64,000 nt of DNA from Phyllobacterium sp. OV277 (GTDB lineage: Bacteria > Pseudomonadota > Alphaproteobacteria > Rhizobiales > Rhizobiaceae): the NCBI RefSeq assembly GCF_900104355.1, contig NZ_FNIY01000002.1:1054001-1118000 (forward strand), written 5' to 3'. Positions 25,905 through 34,940 of the stretch are shown one piece after another. How positions within the stretch are numbered: position 1 is the first letter of the stretch; every line of letters starts with the position of its first letter. A program made the translations under genes and the position numbers. The notes beneath the pieces were generated by a model that saw only the letters and a program-made list of their open reading frames with translations, made no database searches and was not told the origin of the DNA.

Positions 25905-26891
25905 ATGAATAAGGTTGATCGCGATATTGCGAATTTGCCGGATACAACGGTTTCTGCCGCAAAGCTTTTCGGATTTGATACCGACATGATGGTTCCTGCC
26001 TATAAGGCAGGTGATGCATATGTGCCGGAAACCGATCCGGATTATCTGTTCGACAAGCAGACCACACTCGCCATTCTGGCCGGGTTTGCCTTCAACCGAC
26101 GCGTCATGGTGTCCGGTTATCACGGCACAGGTAAATCAACCCACATCGAACAGGTCGCGGCCCGCCTCAACTGGCCATGCGTGCGCGTCAATCTCGACAG
26201 CCACGTCAGCCGTATTGATCTTGTTGGCAAGGATGCGATCGTCGTCAAGGAAGGCATGCAGATCACGGAATTCCGTGACGGTATCCTGCCTTGGGCCTAT
26301 CAGCACAATGTGGCGCTGGTGTTCGATGAATATGACGCCGGACGCCCCGACGTTATGTTTGTGATTCAGCGTGTTCTCGAATCCTCCGGCCGCCTGACCC
26401 TGCTCGACCAGAGCCGCGTTATCCGTCCGCATCCGGCTTTCCGCCTGTTCTCAACGGCAAACACCGTTGGTCTTGGTGATACGACAGGGCTCTATCACGG
26501 CACGCAGCAGATCAATCAGGCGCAGATGGATCGCTGGTCCATTGTGACGACGCTGAACTATCTGCCGCATGACAATGAGGCTGCAATCGTTCTGGCGAAG
26601 GCCAAGCATTACCAGAACAAGGAAGGCAAGGAGATCGTCTCGAAGATGGTTCGCGTTGCCGACATGACCCGTGCGGCCTTTATCAATGGTGATCTGTCGA
26701 CGGTGATGAGCCCGCGTACGGTTATCACCTGGGCCGAGAATGCCGATATCTTCAAGGATGTCGGCTTTGCGTTCCGCCTGACCTTCCTCAACAAGTGCGA
26801 TGAACTGGAGCGTCCTATCGTTGCCGAGTTCTATCAGCGCGCGTTCGGCAAGGAACTGCCTGAGTCAACGGCCAACGTGGTCATAGGCTGA
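25905..26891 (+). CDS. cobS: Cobaltochelatase subunit CobS
   Basis: A 328-residue AAA+ ATPase that works with CobT and CobN to insert cobalt into hydrogenobyrinic acid a,c-diamide in aerobic cobalamin synthesis. Walker [10 protein letters not shown] lies at 71-79 and the Walker B region is [13 protein letters not shown]. Two adjacent ATGs occur (25902 and 25905); the second gives better spacing from the GGAGG at 25896-25900. cobT follows after 13 bp. CobN is not in this window. Confidence 0.95.
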   Translation: MNKVDRDIANLPDTTVSAAKLFGFDTDMMVPAYKAGDAYVPETDPDYLFDKQTTLAILAGFAFNRRVMVSGYHGTGKSTHIEQVAARLNWPCVRVNLDSHVSRIDLVGKDAIVVKEGMQITEFRDGILPWAYQHNVALVFDEYDAGRPDVMFVIQRVLESSGRLTLLDQSRVIRPHPAFRLFSTANTVGLGDTTGLYHGTQQINQAQMDRWSIVTTLNYLPHDNEAAIVLAKAKHYQNKEGKEIVSKMVRVADMTRAAFINGDLSTVMSPRTVITWAENADIFKDVGFAFRLTFLNKCDELERPIVAEFYQRAFGKELPESTANVVIG

Positions 26892-26904
26892 GCGTCATCA
26901 GAGC

Positions 26905-28803
26905 ATGGCGGGACCCGGAGACAATTCACGCACAAATCCGAAAGGTCCGGTTGATTCCGAACCTTTCAAGCGCGCGGTTACGGCCTGCATGCGGGCCATT
27001 GCCGGCGACCATGAGATGGAAGTCGGATTTGGCAATGATCGTCCGGCGCTGACAGGGCACCGGGCTCGTCTGCCCGATCTGCCAAAACGCCCCACGGCGA
27101 ACGATATTGCGGTAACTCGCGGCATCGGCGATTCCATGGCACTGCGCAAGGCCTGCCATAATGACCGTGTCCATGCGACGCTGGCGCCTGAGGGCAAGCA
27201 GGCGCGGGCGATTTTCGATGCGGTCGAACAGGCGCGCGTCGAGGCTATCGGCGCGCTGCGCATGGATGGCATGGCTGAGAATCTGACCTCCATGCTCTCA
27301 GACAAATACTCTCGCGCCAATTTCCCTGCTATTACCGACAAGGCAGAAGCGCCGCTTGAAGAAGCAATTGCGCTCATGGTGCGCGAGAAGCTGACGGGCC
27401 GCAAAGCGCCTGAGTCGGCTGGTAATGTCGTAAACCTCTGGCGCGACTGGATCGAAGAAAAAGCTGCGGATGACCTTGAACATCTCGGTGCCAAGATCAA
27501 CGATCAGAACGCCTTTGCCCGGGTTGTGCGTGAAATGCTGGCTTCCATGGAGATGGCTGAAGAGCTGTCACAGGAAAGCGAGCAGGACGACGAGCAGGAA
27601 AACAACGACGACGCGCCTGAGCCCGAAGAGAACAATGAGGGCGGCTCCGATGAAGATCAGGGCAGCGATGCCTCCGAGGATGATGATTCGGAAAGCGCCA
27701 GCGATGACAGCCAGTCGGGTGAAACCGAAGCGGCGGATGCTTCGTCTGACGATATAGATGATGATGCGGATACGGATGCGGAAATGCCCGGTGAGGCGCG
27801 CCGTCCGAATCAGCCTTTCTCCAATCTTGGCAGTGAGAGCGGCTATAAGGTTTTCACGCAGGAATTCGACGAAACCACCGATGCGGAAGAACTCTGCGAC
27901 GATGCGGAACTGGAGCGCCTGCGCGCATTCCTTGATAAGCAGCTCGCCAATCTTTCCGGTGTCGTCGGGCGTCTGGCAAACCGTTTGCAGCGCCGCCTGA
28001 TGGCGCAGCAGAACCGCTCATGGGATTTCGATCTGGAAGAGGGCTATCTCGATCCGGCGCGCCTTGTGCGCGTTGTCATCGATCCGACCCAGCCGCTTTC
28101 CTACAAGCAGGAACGCGATACGGATTTCCGCGATACGATCGTCACGCTGCTGATTGATAATTCCGGCTCCATGCGTGGCCGCCCTATCACGGTTGCGGCG
28201 ACCTGTGCTGATATTCTGGCGCGCACGCTCGAACGTTGTGGTGTGAAGGTCGAGATTCTCGGCTTTACCACCAAGGCGTGGAAGGGCGGTCAGGCGCGTG
28301 AAGCGTGGCTGGAGCGCGGCAAACCCGCCAATCCCGGTCGTCTCAATGATCTGCGCCACATCGTCTACAAGCGTGCTGACGCCCCATGGCGCCGCTCACG
28401 GCGTAATCTCGGGTTGATGATGCGCGAAGGGCTCTTGAAGGAAAACATCGATGGCGAAGCCCTGATCTGGGCGCACCAGCGTTTGCTGGGACGGCCTGAA
28501 CAGCGCAAGATCCTGATGATGATTTCTGACGGTGCGCCTGTTGATGATTCCACCCTGTCGGTTAACCCCGGCAATTATCTTGAACGGCATCTGCGCGCGG
28601 TCATTGAAGAGATCGAGACACGCTCGCCGGTCGAGCTGATCGCTATCGGTATTGGCCATGATGTGACGCGGTATTATCGCCGTGCCGTGACCATCGTCGA
28701 TGCGGAAGAATTGGCGGGTGCCATGACCGAGCAGTTGGCTTCGCTGTTTGAAGAGCAGGAACAGCGCCGCGGTGCCGGTAGATCATCTGCGCGGAAACGT
28801 TAG
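26905..28803 (+). CDS. cobT: Cobaltochelatase subunit CobT
   Basis: A 632-residue protein partnering CobS in the ATP-dependent cobalt chelatase. It has the expected three parts: an N-terminal CobT domain (1 to about 210), a long acidic Asp/Glu/Ser linker (about 216-292), and a C-terminal von Willebrand A domain whose MIDAS motif is DNSGS at 418-422. The VWA domain probably docks on the CobN subunit through a metal. The downstream phytase-like gene begins 2 bp after the stop, so transcription probably continues into it. Confidence 0.95.
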   Translation: MAGPGDNSRTNPKGPVDSEPFKRAVTACMRAIAGDHEMEVGFGNDRPALTGHRARLPDLPKRPTANDIAVTRGIGDSMALRKACHNDRVHATLAPEGKQARAIFDAVEQARVEAIGALRMDGMAENLTSMLSDKYSRANFPAITDKAEAPLEEAIALMVREKLTGRKAPESAGNVVNLWRDWIEEKAADDLEHLGAKINDQNAFARVVREMLASMEMAEELSQESEQDDEQENNDDAPEPEENNEGGSDEDQGSDASEDDDSESASDDSQSGETEAADASSDDIDDDADTDAEMPGEARRPNQPFSNLGSESGYKVFTQEFDETTDAEELCDDAELERLRAFLDKQLANLSGVVGRLANRLQRRLMAQQNRSWDFDLEEGYLDPARLVRVVIDPTQPLSYKQERDTDFRDTIVTLLIDNSGSMRGRPITVAATCADILARTLERCGVKVEILGFTTKAWKGGQAREAWLERGKPANPGRLNDLRHIVYKRADAPWRRSRRNLGLMMREGLLKENIDGEALIWAHQRLLGRPEQRKILMMISDGAPVDDSTLSVNPGNYLERHLRAVIEEIETRSPVELIAIGIGHDVTRYYRRAVTIVDAEELAGAMTEQLASLFEEQEQRRGAGRSSARKR

Positions 28804-28804
28804 C

Positions 28805-29821
28805 ATGAACCGTATTGCGCTGATCTTGCGGCGCATACGGTTCTTACCCGTCCTTGCCATTCTGGGTGTGTTGCCATCCCTTGCGCAAACAAATGCCGTT
28901 GCAACGGCAGTGGTTACAGCCCGGCCTGTCTCCTATTTCCGCATCGGTTCCACCGAAACCCGCTTTGGCGACCTCGAATTTGTTGGCGGTCTGGAACTAC
29001 GGTCCAGCAATGGCAATTTTGGCGGCATGTCGGCGTTCCGCTATCTCGATCAGGGCAAATCCTTTCTCGGCATCACCGACACAGGGTTCTGGTATGCGGG
29101 CGATATGCAGCGGGATGCAAAGGGTGTTCCAATCTCCGTCAGCGATTTTCGTCTGGCCCCGATTCAGGATGCCGGAGGCAATGCCGTTGAAGGCAAACGC
29201 AATGCGGATGCGGAAGGCATGGCCGTATCAGGCAAAACGGTTACGGTCTCATTCGAGCGTATCCACCGCATTGCCGAATTTGATCTTGATCTGAAGGATT
29301 TCGCCTCACGGCCGAAAGATTTGCCGCTGCCTGTTCCGAAAGCCGAACTGCGCAACAATCGCGGTTTTGAAACGGTCGCCTACGCACCTGCGGCGAGCCC
29401 GTTGAAGGGCGCGCGGGTCGCGGTTACCGAGAAGAGCATCAACAAGGCGGGTGATATCTATGCCGCTGTGCTGGAAGGGCCCGGCAAGGGTATCTTCTTC
29501 GTCAAGCGGCTGGATAGTTTCGATATCAGCGACGGGGATTTTCTGCCCAATGGCGACCTCCTGTTATTGGAGCGCCGGTTCAATCTTGCCAGCGGCGTCA
29601 TGTTGCGCATCCGCCGGATTGCCGCTGCCGATATCAAGCCGGGTGCGACTGTGGATGGTCCGTTCATCCTTGAGGCTGATATGCGCGATCAGATCGACAA
29701 TATGGAGGGTCTGGCTGTCTGGCGGGCCGGGGATGGCTCGACCCGCATCTCAATGATGTCCGATGACAATACGTCGATCCTGCAGAGAAATCTCTATTTG
29801 GAATTCCGGTTGGCCGAATAG
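28805..29821 (+). CDS. Exported esterase-like phytase domain protein (PF13449-type)
   Basis: A 338-residue protein with a signal peptide or anchor (RFLPVLAILGVLPSLAQ, about 12-29). The body resembles the phytase-like beta-propeller family: FGGMSAFRYLDQGKSFLGITDTG near the start, NADAEGMAV and FERIHRIAEFDLD in the middle, and NMEGLAVWRAGDGSTRISMMSDDN near the end. Real phytase activity is unproven for this family. The ATG at 28805 follows the cobT stop directly and precedes the signal peptide. Its last 28 bp overlap the convergent yhhQ gene. Confidence 0.8.
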   Translation: MNRIALILRRIRFLPVLAILGVLPSLAQTNAVATAVVTARPVSYFRIGSTETRFGDLEFVGGLELRSSNGNFGGMSAFRYLDQGKSFLGITDTGFWYAGDMQRDAKGVPISVSDFRLAPIQDAGGNAVEGKRNADAEGMAVSGKTVTVSFERIHRIAEFDLDLKDFASRPKDLPLPVPKAELRNNRGFETVAYAPAASPLKGARVAVTEKSINKAGDIYAAVLEGPGKGIFFVKRLDSFDISDGDFLPNGDLLLLERRFNLASGVMLRIRRIAAADIKPGATVDGPFILEADMRDQIDNMEGLAVWRAGDGSTRISMMSDDNTSILQRNLYLEFRLAE

Positions 29822-30444
29822 ATTGCGGGGGCGAAAATGGCAAGGATCGCGCCATAGGGCACCAGCATCACCACCGCCATGACAATCTTCACCATCAGAT
29901 CGCCGAAACCGAGTGAAGCCCACAGGGGTATCATCTGGCCAAGGAACGGCACAGGCATGGCCAGTGACGAGTCGGCCTGTCCCGTGGCCGCATCGATCCA
30001 TGCAAATTGCGCGGCAAAGGCGATGGAGAAGAACAAGAGCGTATCAAGCAATGAGCCGAAGACCGCCGATGCAAAGGGCGCTTTCCACCATGTCAGTTGA
30101 CGGAGTTTGCTGAACACCGTGATGTCGAGCAGTTGCGCGCAAAGAAATGCCGTGCCCGATGCGATGGCGATGCGCGGCGTTGCCAGCCAGATCGACAGGA
30201 TCACCGCAATGAAGAAACCGGCATAGACGACCTTGCGGGCGAATTCCGGCCCAAAACGGCGGTTCGACAGATCATTGACTAGGAAGGCGATGGGATAGGT
30301 AAAGGCCCCGTAGGTCAGGATTTCGCCCAATCCGAAATGCTGGAATGGATACTGCACCAATATGTTTGATGCTGCCACCACTGCGCACATGGCGAGGACG
30401 GGGAGAATGAAATCTGACAGGGTATAGGCGCGCGAAAGCGGCAT
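29794..30444 (-). CDS. yhhQ: Queuosine-precursor transporter (YhhQ/COG1738 family)
   Basis: A 216-residue inner-membrane protein with about six helices that imports queuine-pathway precursors such as preQ0/preQ1. Family marks include SDFILPVLAMCAVVAASNIL near the N terminus, TYPIAFLVNDLSNRRFG, and the WWKAPFASAVFGSLLDTLLF stretch. The ATG at 30444 is set by a preQ1-I riboswitch that ends on it. A longer frame to 30501 would start inside the riboswitch and upstream hairpin. Overlap of 28 bp with the phytase-like gene is convergent. Function from family and riboswitch agree. Confidence 0.9.
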   Translation of the reverse strand: MPLSRAYTLSDFILPVLAMCAVVAASNILVQYPFQHFGLGEILTYGAFTYPIAFLVNDLSNRRFGPEFARKVVYAGFFIAVILSIWLATPRIAIASGTAFLCAQLLDITVFSKLRQLTWWKAPFASAVFGSLLDTLLFFSIAFAAQFAWIDAATGQADSSLAMPVPFLGQMIPLWASLGFGDLMVKIVMAVVMLVPYGAILAIFAPAIYSANRNSK

Positions 30445-30471
30445 TTTTTTATCCTGGGTAATGGAACCAGC
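30442..30471 (-). promoter_or_regulatory. preQ1-I riboswitch overlapping the yhhQ start
   Basis: On the minus strand the sequence reads CTGG, TTCCATTAC, CCAG, then GATAAAAAAATG. This fits the preQ1-I aptamer: P1 stem CTGG (30470-30467) with CCAG (30457-30454), conserved GGTTC and ACCC, and the A-rich tail. The loop CATT (30463-30460) can pair with AATG (30445-30442), forming the P2 pseudoknot out of the start codon itself. The AGGA Shine-Dalgarno (30455-30452) overlaps the P1 strand. Ligand binding would therefore hide both start signals and turn off translation. Confidence 0.82.
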
Positions 30472-30478
30472 AACAATA

Positions 30479-30498
30479 AGGCCAGCATGCGCTGGCCT
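30479..30498 (-). terminator. Hairpin after rpmB
   Basis: AGGCCAGC and GCTGGCCT make an 8-bp stem with a 4-base loop, 35 bp after the rpmB stop and about 8 bp before the preQ1-I aptamer. The following TATTGTTG is only weakly U-rich, so termination may be partial and let some transcripts run into yhhQ. Confidence 0.45.
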
Positions 30499-30532
30499 CA
30501 AGCGATTATGATTTTAGAACCGTGTTGCCCGA

Positions 30533-30832
30533 TCAGGCAGCAACAGGCGCTTCAGCCGACTTCTTGGCAATCTGGCGCTTCAGGAGGCGGGCACGCTGTG
30601 ACAGCTCCTTCTCGTCAGCCTTGTTCAAGAATGCATCCAGACCACCGCGATGTTCAACGGTGCGCAGGGCATGGGCCGAAACACGCAGACGGAAGCTCTG
30701 ACCGAGAGCTTCGGAGATCAGCGTAACGTGGCACAGGTTTGGCAGGAAGCGGCGGCGCGTTCTGTTGTTCGCGTGGCTCACATTGTTGCCGTACTGTACC
30801 GATTTAGCGGTCAATTCACATGTGCGGGACAT
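30533..30832 (-). CDS. rpmB: 50S ribosomal protein L28
   Basis: A 99-residue L28 protein of the alphaproteobacterial type, starting [20 protein letters not shown] and containing the conserved [20 protein letters not shown] core, which binds 23S rRNA. The upstream in-frame start at 30856 is rejected because MSRxCELT is the family N terminus. It is divergent from the DUF3108 gene with a 262-bp promoter gap, and the hairpin at 30479-30498 follows it. Confidence 0.97.
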   Translation of the reverse strand: MSRTCELTAKSVQYGNNVSHANNRTRRRFLPNLCHVTLISEALGQSFRLRVSAHALRTVEHRGGLDAFLNKADEKELSQRARLLKRQIAKKSAEAPVAA

Positions 30833-31094
30833 TTGGGTCTCACCTTCAAAATTCATTACCTATAGCCCGAATGTTCTTTTTACCATCACACGTCGCCGTG
30901 CAGCGGCGCGCTTATCGGACAGGCGGCCTATTGGGAAGTCGCGTTTCTATAGTGATATGAGCCGCGCGCGTCAAGTGTGCTTGTGCTCTGGTTTTGTGTA
31001 TTTAACCGACCTCGCGTAATGTTTAACACAACTTTGCCTGCTTTATACGGTCTCACCACAGGCAATTCTTACATATACGACTTAGGAGCAGGAC

Positions 31095-31901
31095 ATGACT
31101 GGTCCCATTCAGCGGCCCGGCTACAGGAATACAGTGTTGGCTGCGGCGTCATTATTGGCGATTCTCTGTGCAGTGCCCGCCAGCGCAGAGGAAATCTATA
31201 AATCCGACTACCGGGTTTCCCTGCTTGGCCTGACAATCGCCAAGTCGTACTTCACGACCCGCGTTGCGGACGGTGCCTATGAAGTCTCGGGCAGTTTGCG
31301 CAGTTCAGGACTGGTTACTGTGTTTGACGACACCAAAGGTACGATTGACGTCAAAGGTCAGTTTACCAAAACCGGGGCAGTGCCCAATTCCTATGTGGTC
31401 AAATACCGGCATGGCAAGAAGGACAAGAGCACTTCGATTGCCTTCGCCAAGGGCAATGTGACCGAGACCACCAATGTTCCGCCCGTTCAAAAGAAAGACA
31501 AATGGGTGGAGCTTGCGCCTGAGTCCCTGCTGGGCGCCGCAGACCCGATTTCCGGCGTCATGGTCGCAGCCGATAGCATCGGTCAGGTCTGCACCCAGAC
31601 TTTGCATCTTTATGACGGGCAGACGCGGGTGGACCTTAAACTTTCTCCCGTGGGCGCTCCACAACCGTTCTCTACCAAAGGTTTCAAGGGCGATGCGGTC
31701 ACCTGCTCGGTCAAATTCATTCCCATTGGCGGCTACCGGCAGGGCCGCGATGCGATCGAATATCTGAAAAACAAGAGCAAGATCAGTCTCACCTTTGCAT
31801 CGCTGGGCAAGTCCGGTATCTATTCGCCGGTGCAGGCAAAGATCAGCACGCAGATTGGGACGGTTACCGTTTACGCGACCCGTTTTGAAAAGATGCAATA
31901 G
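31095..31901 (+). CDS. DUF3108 domain-containing exported protein
   Basis: A 268-residue periplasmic protein with a signal peptide ending at the Ala-Ser-Ala site near residue 31 (ILCAVPASA before EE). The DUF3108 body has YRVSLLGLTIAKSYF early and SVKFIPIGGYRQGRDAI late. The family is widespread in Proteobacteria with unknown function, and a lipid-binding or envelope role has been suggested by fold. An AGGAGCAGG ribosome-binding sequence precedes the ATG. The DMT exporter follows 40 bp downstream on the same strand. Confidence 0.85.
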   Translation: MTGPIQRPGYRNTVLAAASLLAILCAVPASAEEIYKSDYRVSLLGLTIAKSYFTTRVADGAYEVSGSLRSSGLVTVFDDTKGTIDVKGQFTKTGAVPNSYVVKYRHGKKDKSTSIAFAKGNVTETTNVPPVQKKDKWVELAPESLLGAADPISGVMVAADSIGQVCTQTLHLYDGQTRVDLKLSPVGAPQPFSTKGFKGDAVTCSVKFIPIGGYRQGRDAIEYLKNKSKISLTFASLGKSGIYSPVQAKISTQIGTVTVYATRFEKMQ

Positions 31902-31941
31902 AAGCGGCAGGGGCGCCGCTCTTTCCTAACGGGGGCGGCGC

Positions 31942-32808
31942 GTGGCTACGTTTGTCGGTTTTCTTGCGGTTATCATGTGGGCGATGCTCGCGCTTTTCAC
32001 CGATATGTCGGGCAAGGTGCCGCCGTTTCAGCTGACAGCCATGACATTTGCCATTGGCGCCAGCCTCGGGCTGATTTCATGGCTCTGGCGGCCGGGTGCA
32101 GCAAAGCATCTGCGCCAACCGGCAAAGGTCTGGCTGCTCGGCGTTGGCGGCCTGTTCGGCTATCATTTCCTGTATTTTACTGCCCTGCGCAATGCGCCCA
32201 CAGTTGATGCGAGCCTCATTGCCTATCTCTGGCCGCTGTTCATCGTGGTCGGCTCGGCGCTGATGCCGGGCGAGCGCCTGCGCTGGTTTCATGTGGCGGG
32301 AACATTGCTCGGCCTTGCCGGTACGGTGCTGATCATCACCAAGGGCGGTAATGTCGGCTTTGAAGCCAGATATGCCTTCGGTTACGCGATGGCCGGGCTC
32401 TGTGCGATCACATGGGCTGCCTATTCGCTGCTGTCGCGGCGCTTTGCCAGTGTGCCCACCGATGCGGTGACAGGCTTCTGCCTGGCAACGTCTGTTTTGT
32501 CGCTGATTGCGCATTTGCGGCTTGAACAGACCGTATGGCCCGAATCGCCAACGCAATGGCTGGCGGTGCTTGGGCTTGGGCTTCTGCCTGTTGGTGCGGC
32601 GTTCTATTGCTGGGACTTTGGCGTCAAGCGCGGCAATATTCAGGTTCTGGGCGCGTTGAGCTATGCATCGCCGCTTTTGTCGACGCTGGTGCTGATCATC
32701 GCCGGCGCCGCAGAACCAACGGTTCGTGTTCTCGTGGCCTGTCTGCTCATCACCCTTGGCGCGGTGCTTGCCGCCAAGGAGATGATCTTGCGCAAACCGA
32801 AGCCTTAG
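31942..32808 (+). CDS. EamA/DMT-family transporter
   Basis: A 288-residue protein with ten predicted helices in two EamA repeats, of the drug/metabolite exporter superfamily and close in pattern to aromatic amino acid exporters such as YddG (GLFGYHFLYFTALRNAPTVD, then a second-repeat LGALSYASPLLSTL). The start is a GTG at 31942 with a GGGGGCGG sequence before it. Its stop overlaps the convergent cupin gene by 4 bp. The substrate is not predictable here. Confidence 0.82.
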   Translation: MATFVGFLAVIMWAMLALFTDMSGKVPPFQLTAMTFAIGASLGLISWLWRPGAAKHLRQPAKVWLLGVGGLFGYHFLYFTALRNAPTVDASLIAYLWPLFIVVGSALMPGERLRWFHVAGTLLGLAGTVLIITKGGNVGFEARYAFGYAMAGLCAITWAAYSLLSRRFASVPTDAVTGFCLATSVLSLIAHLRLEQTVWPESPTQWLAVLGLGLLPVGAAFYCWDFGVKRGNIQVLGALSYASPLLSTLVLIIAGAAEPTVRVLVACLLITLGAVLAAKEMILRKPKP

Positions 32809-33239
32809 GGCTGCCAGCCCGGTTCAGCCAGTTCGAACTGGGCAAACTCAAAGCCCGGCGCAACCGTGCAGCCGACAAGCGTCCAGTCGCCAAGAGATTT
32901 GGCCGTCTGCCACTGCCCGGCGGGAACGACGGCCTGCGGGCGTTCACCGGCAAGAAGATCAAGCCCGAGCGTGTGGGTTTCGTGCGGGCCGCCTTCTTCG
33001 GCAATGGTGAGCGCCAACGGTGCGCCGCCATACCAGTGCCAGACCTCGGCCGCATCCTTCACCCGGTGCCATGCGGACACTTCGCCCTTTTCCAGAAGAA
33101 AATAAATGGCCGTGGAATGCCCGCGCCCGCCAACCGGCCAGTCACCCTGATTGTCGCGAAAAGTCTGGATATAGGCCCCGCCCTCCGGATGCCGTTCCAG
33201 CCCGAGTGCCTTGCGGATCTGATCTGCGGTCAATGTCAT
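32805..33239 (-). CDS. Cupin domain protein, DUF985 (Cupin_5) family
   Basis: A 144-residue cupin starting MTLTADQIRKALGLERHPEGG, the family signature for DUF985. The beta-barrel motifs SAWHRVKDAAEVWHWYGG and VPAGQWQTAK are visible, with histidines positioned as in sugar-binding cupins. The ATG at 33239 shares its first base with the gloB TGA stop, so the gene is coupled to gloB. The biochemical role is unknown, and its partnership with gloB is only positional. Confidence 0.85.
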   Translation of the reverse strand: MTLTADQIRKALGLERHPEGGAYIQTFRDNQGDWPVGGRGHSTAIYFLLEKGEVSAWHRVKDAAEVWHWYGGAPLALTIAEEGGPHETHTLGLDLLAGERPQAVVPAGQWQTAKSLGDWTLVGCTVAPGFEFAQFELAEPGWQP

Positions 33240-34009
33240 CAAAAATTATCCTTCCGCTTGCGGATTTCAGTGAAAACAGCCTCGTCGCTGGCATTTTCCA
33301 GTTTCAGGTTTCGACGGATTGCCGGATCGTGCCAGCGCAGGAATGGATTGGTGGCCATTTCCCGCAGCATCGTGGTGGGCAGGGTCGGCAGCCCCGCTTC
33401 ACGCAAGGCATAGATTTCCTTGGCCCGCTCTTTCAGCGCCGAATTATCCGGATCGATTGTCAGCGCGAACCGCGCATTGCTTTCCGTATATTCATGGCCG
33501 CAATAGATCTGTGTATCAACCGGCAGCTTGACCAGATGGTTCAAGGATTTGAACATGGTGGCCGGTGTTCCCTCGAACAGGCGCCCGCAGCCAAGCGAAA
33601 ACAGTGTATCGCCGGTGAAGACGACCTTGGCATCGGGGATGTAATAGGAAATCTCGCCCGCCGTATGGCCGGGTGTCGAAATAACCTCGACGTCAAAATT
33701 GCCGAAGCGGAAATGGTCGCCGTGCTTCAGCGCGCGGTCAATGCCCGGTATATTGGCCTTCTCCGCATCAGGGCCGAGGATTTCCAGCTTGAAACGCTTT
33801 TTCAGCGCCAGATTGGCACCGACATGATCATTGTGGTGATGGGTCGAGAAAATATGCGTGAGTTTCCAGCCCCGGCGTTTCAGGGCTTCCAATACGGGCT
33901 TTTCTTCCGGCGCGTCGATGGATGCGGTGAGATTGGCGTCGGGATCGTGGATCAGCACGCCGAAATTATCGCTGAGCGCGGTGAATTGTTCTATCTGGAG
34001 GTTCGACAT
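33239..34009 (-). CDS. gloB: Hydroxyacylglutathione hydrolase (glyoxalase II)
   Basis: A 256-residue metallo-beta-lactamase-fold enzyme that hydrolyses S-lactoylglutathione to lactate, completing methylglyoxal detoxification. The metal site THHHNDHVGANL, the GHTAGEISYY loop, the FTGDTLFSLGCGRLFEG loop and the IYCGHEYTESNARFA glutathione-binding segment are all present. Length is typical (about 255). It overlaps the cupin gene by one base and is divergent from a methyltransferase, the usual rhizobial neighbour. Confidence 0.95.
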   Translation of the reverse strand: MSNLQIEQFTALSDNFGVLIHDPDANLTASIDAPEEKPVLEALKRRGWKLTHIFSTHHHNDHVGANLALKKRFKLEILGPDAEKANIPGIDRALKHGDHFRFGNFDVEVISTPGHTAGEISYYIPDAKVVFTGDTLFSLGCGRLFEGTPATMFKSLNHLVKLPVDTQIYCGHEYTESNARFALTIDPDNSALKERAKEIYALREAGLPTLPTTMLREMATNPFLRWHDPAIRRNLKLENASDEAVFTEIRKRKDNF

Positions 34010-34115
34010 GGGAGGGCCTGTGCGGTTTGAACTTTGCCGTCAGGATAGCCAGCTGTCTCCAAGGTGCAACCCATCTTCAAGCCATTTTCTTGATGTTATG
34101 ATTTGCTGTCTGGAA

Positions 34116-34153
34116 CAACGGATATTCCAATGGTTCCATTTGAATATCCGTTG
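34116..34153. promoter_or_regulatory. 12-bp perfect inverted repeat in the gloB/methyltransferase promoter gap
   Basis: CAACGGATATTC at 34116-34127 is repeated in inverted form as GAATATCCGTTG at 34142-34153 with a 14-base centre. It lies between the divergent starts at 34009 and 34169, so it can serve as an operator or a hairpin in the methyltransferase leader, ending 15 bp before that start codon. I do not recognise the binding protein. Confidence 0.5.
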
Positions 34154-34168
34154 CTCTAGGCTGATCTC

Positions 34169-34918
34169 ATGCATCTCGACATTATCGACCTTCGCGCCTT
34201 CTATGCTTCCACTCTTGGTCATCTGACCGAGCGGGCGATTTCCATGGCTCTTGTACCGATCTGGCCGAAATTGCCCGGGGAACGCCTCGTTGGACTTGGC
34301 TATGTCGTGCCCTATCTCGACCGGTTTCGCGGCGACACCGAGCGGACCTTTGCCTTCATGCCCGCCGGGCAGGGCGCCATCAGCTGGCCGCCAGCCGAAG
34401 CCTCATCCACGGCGCTGGTGTTTGAAGAAGATTTGCCGCTGCCTGACTCCGCCGTGGACCGTATTTTGATGGTGCATGCGCTTGAGCATGCGGAAGACCC
34501 GCGCGAAACCCTGAAAGAAATGTGGCGGGCGCTCGCGCCCAATGGCAGGCTTGTTATTGTCGTGCCAAACCGGCGCGGGCTCTGGGCGCGTTTCGAGCAT
34601 ACGCCGTTCGGCAGTGGGCGGCCCTATAGCCGCGGGCAGCTGATCCGTATTTTGCGGGAGACCAATTTTACGCCGGGGCCATGGGCCGAGGCTCTGTTTT
34701 TTCCGCCATCATCAAAGCGCTGGATAATGCGCCCTTCCGGATTGTTCGAGCGGATCGGGCGGCGTTTTTGGCCTGTGTTTTCGGGGGTGCTTATCGTGGA
34801 AGCACAAAAGCGAATTTATCAGGGGTTGCCGGTCGCCAAGCGTTCATCCCGCCGTGTTTTCGTGCCCGTGTTGTCACCGCAGGGTACCGCGATGCATCAT
34901 AAAACTCATGAAGACTGA
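34169..34918 (+). CDS. SAM-dependent methyltransferase-like protein
   Basis: A 249-residue class I methyltransferase-like protein. The first glycine-rich motif is weak (LVGLGYVVPYL rather than a GxGxG), but the later core AVDRILMVHALEHAEDPRETLKEMWRALAPNGRLVIVVPNR is classic Methyltransf_11. The C-terminal 60 residues are basic. It is divergent from gloB, a conserved arrangement in Rhizobiales. The target is unknown, and the degenerate first motif leaves open whether it is active. Confidence 0.78.
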   Translation: MHLDIIDLRAFYASTLGHLTERAISMALVPIWPKLPGERLVGLGYVVPYLDRFRGDTERTFAFMPAGQGAISWPPAEASSTALVFEEDLPLPDSAVDRILMVHALEHAEDPRETLKEMWRALAPNGRLVIVVPNRRGLWARFEHTPFGSGRPYSRGQLIRILRETNFTPGPWAEALFFPPSSKRWIMRPSGLFERIGRRFWPVFSGVLIVEAQKRIYQGLPVAKRSSRRVFVPVLSPQGTAMHHKTHED

Positions 34919-34940
34919 GTAGTTCGCGTCAGCATTGTGC

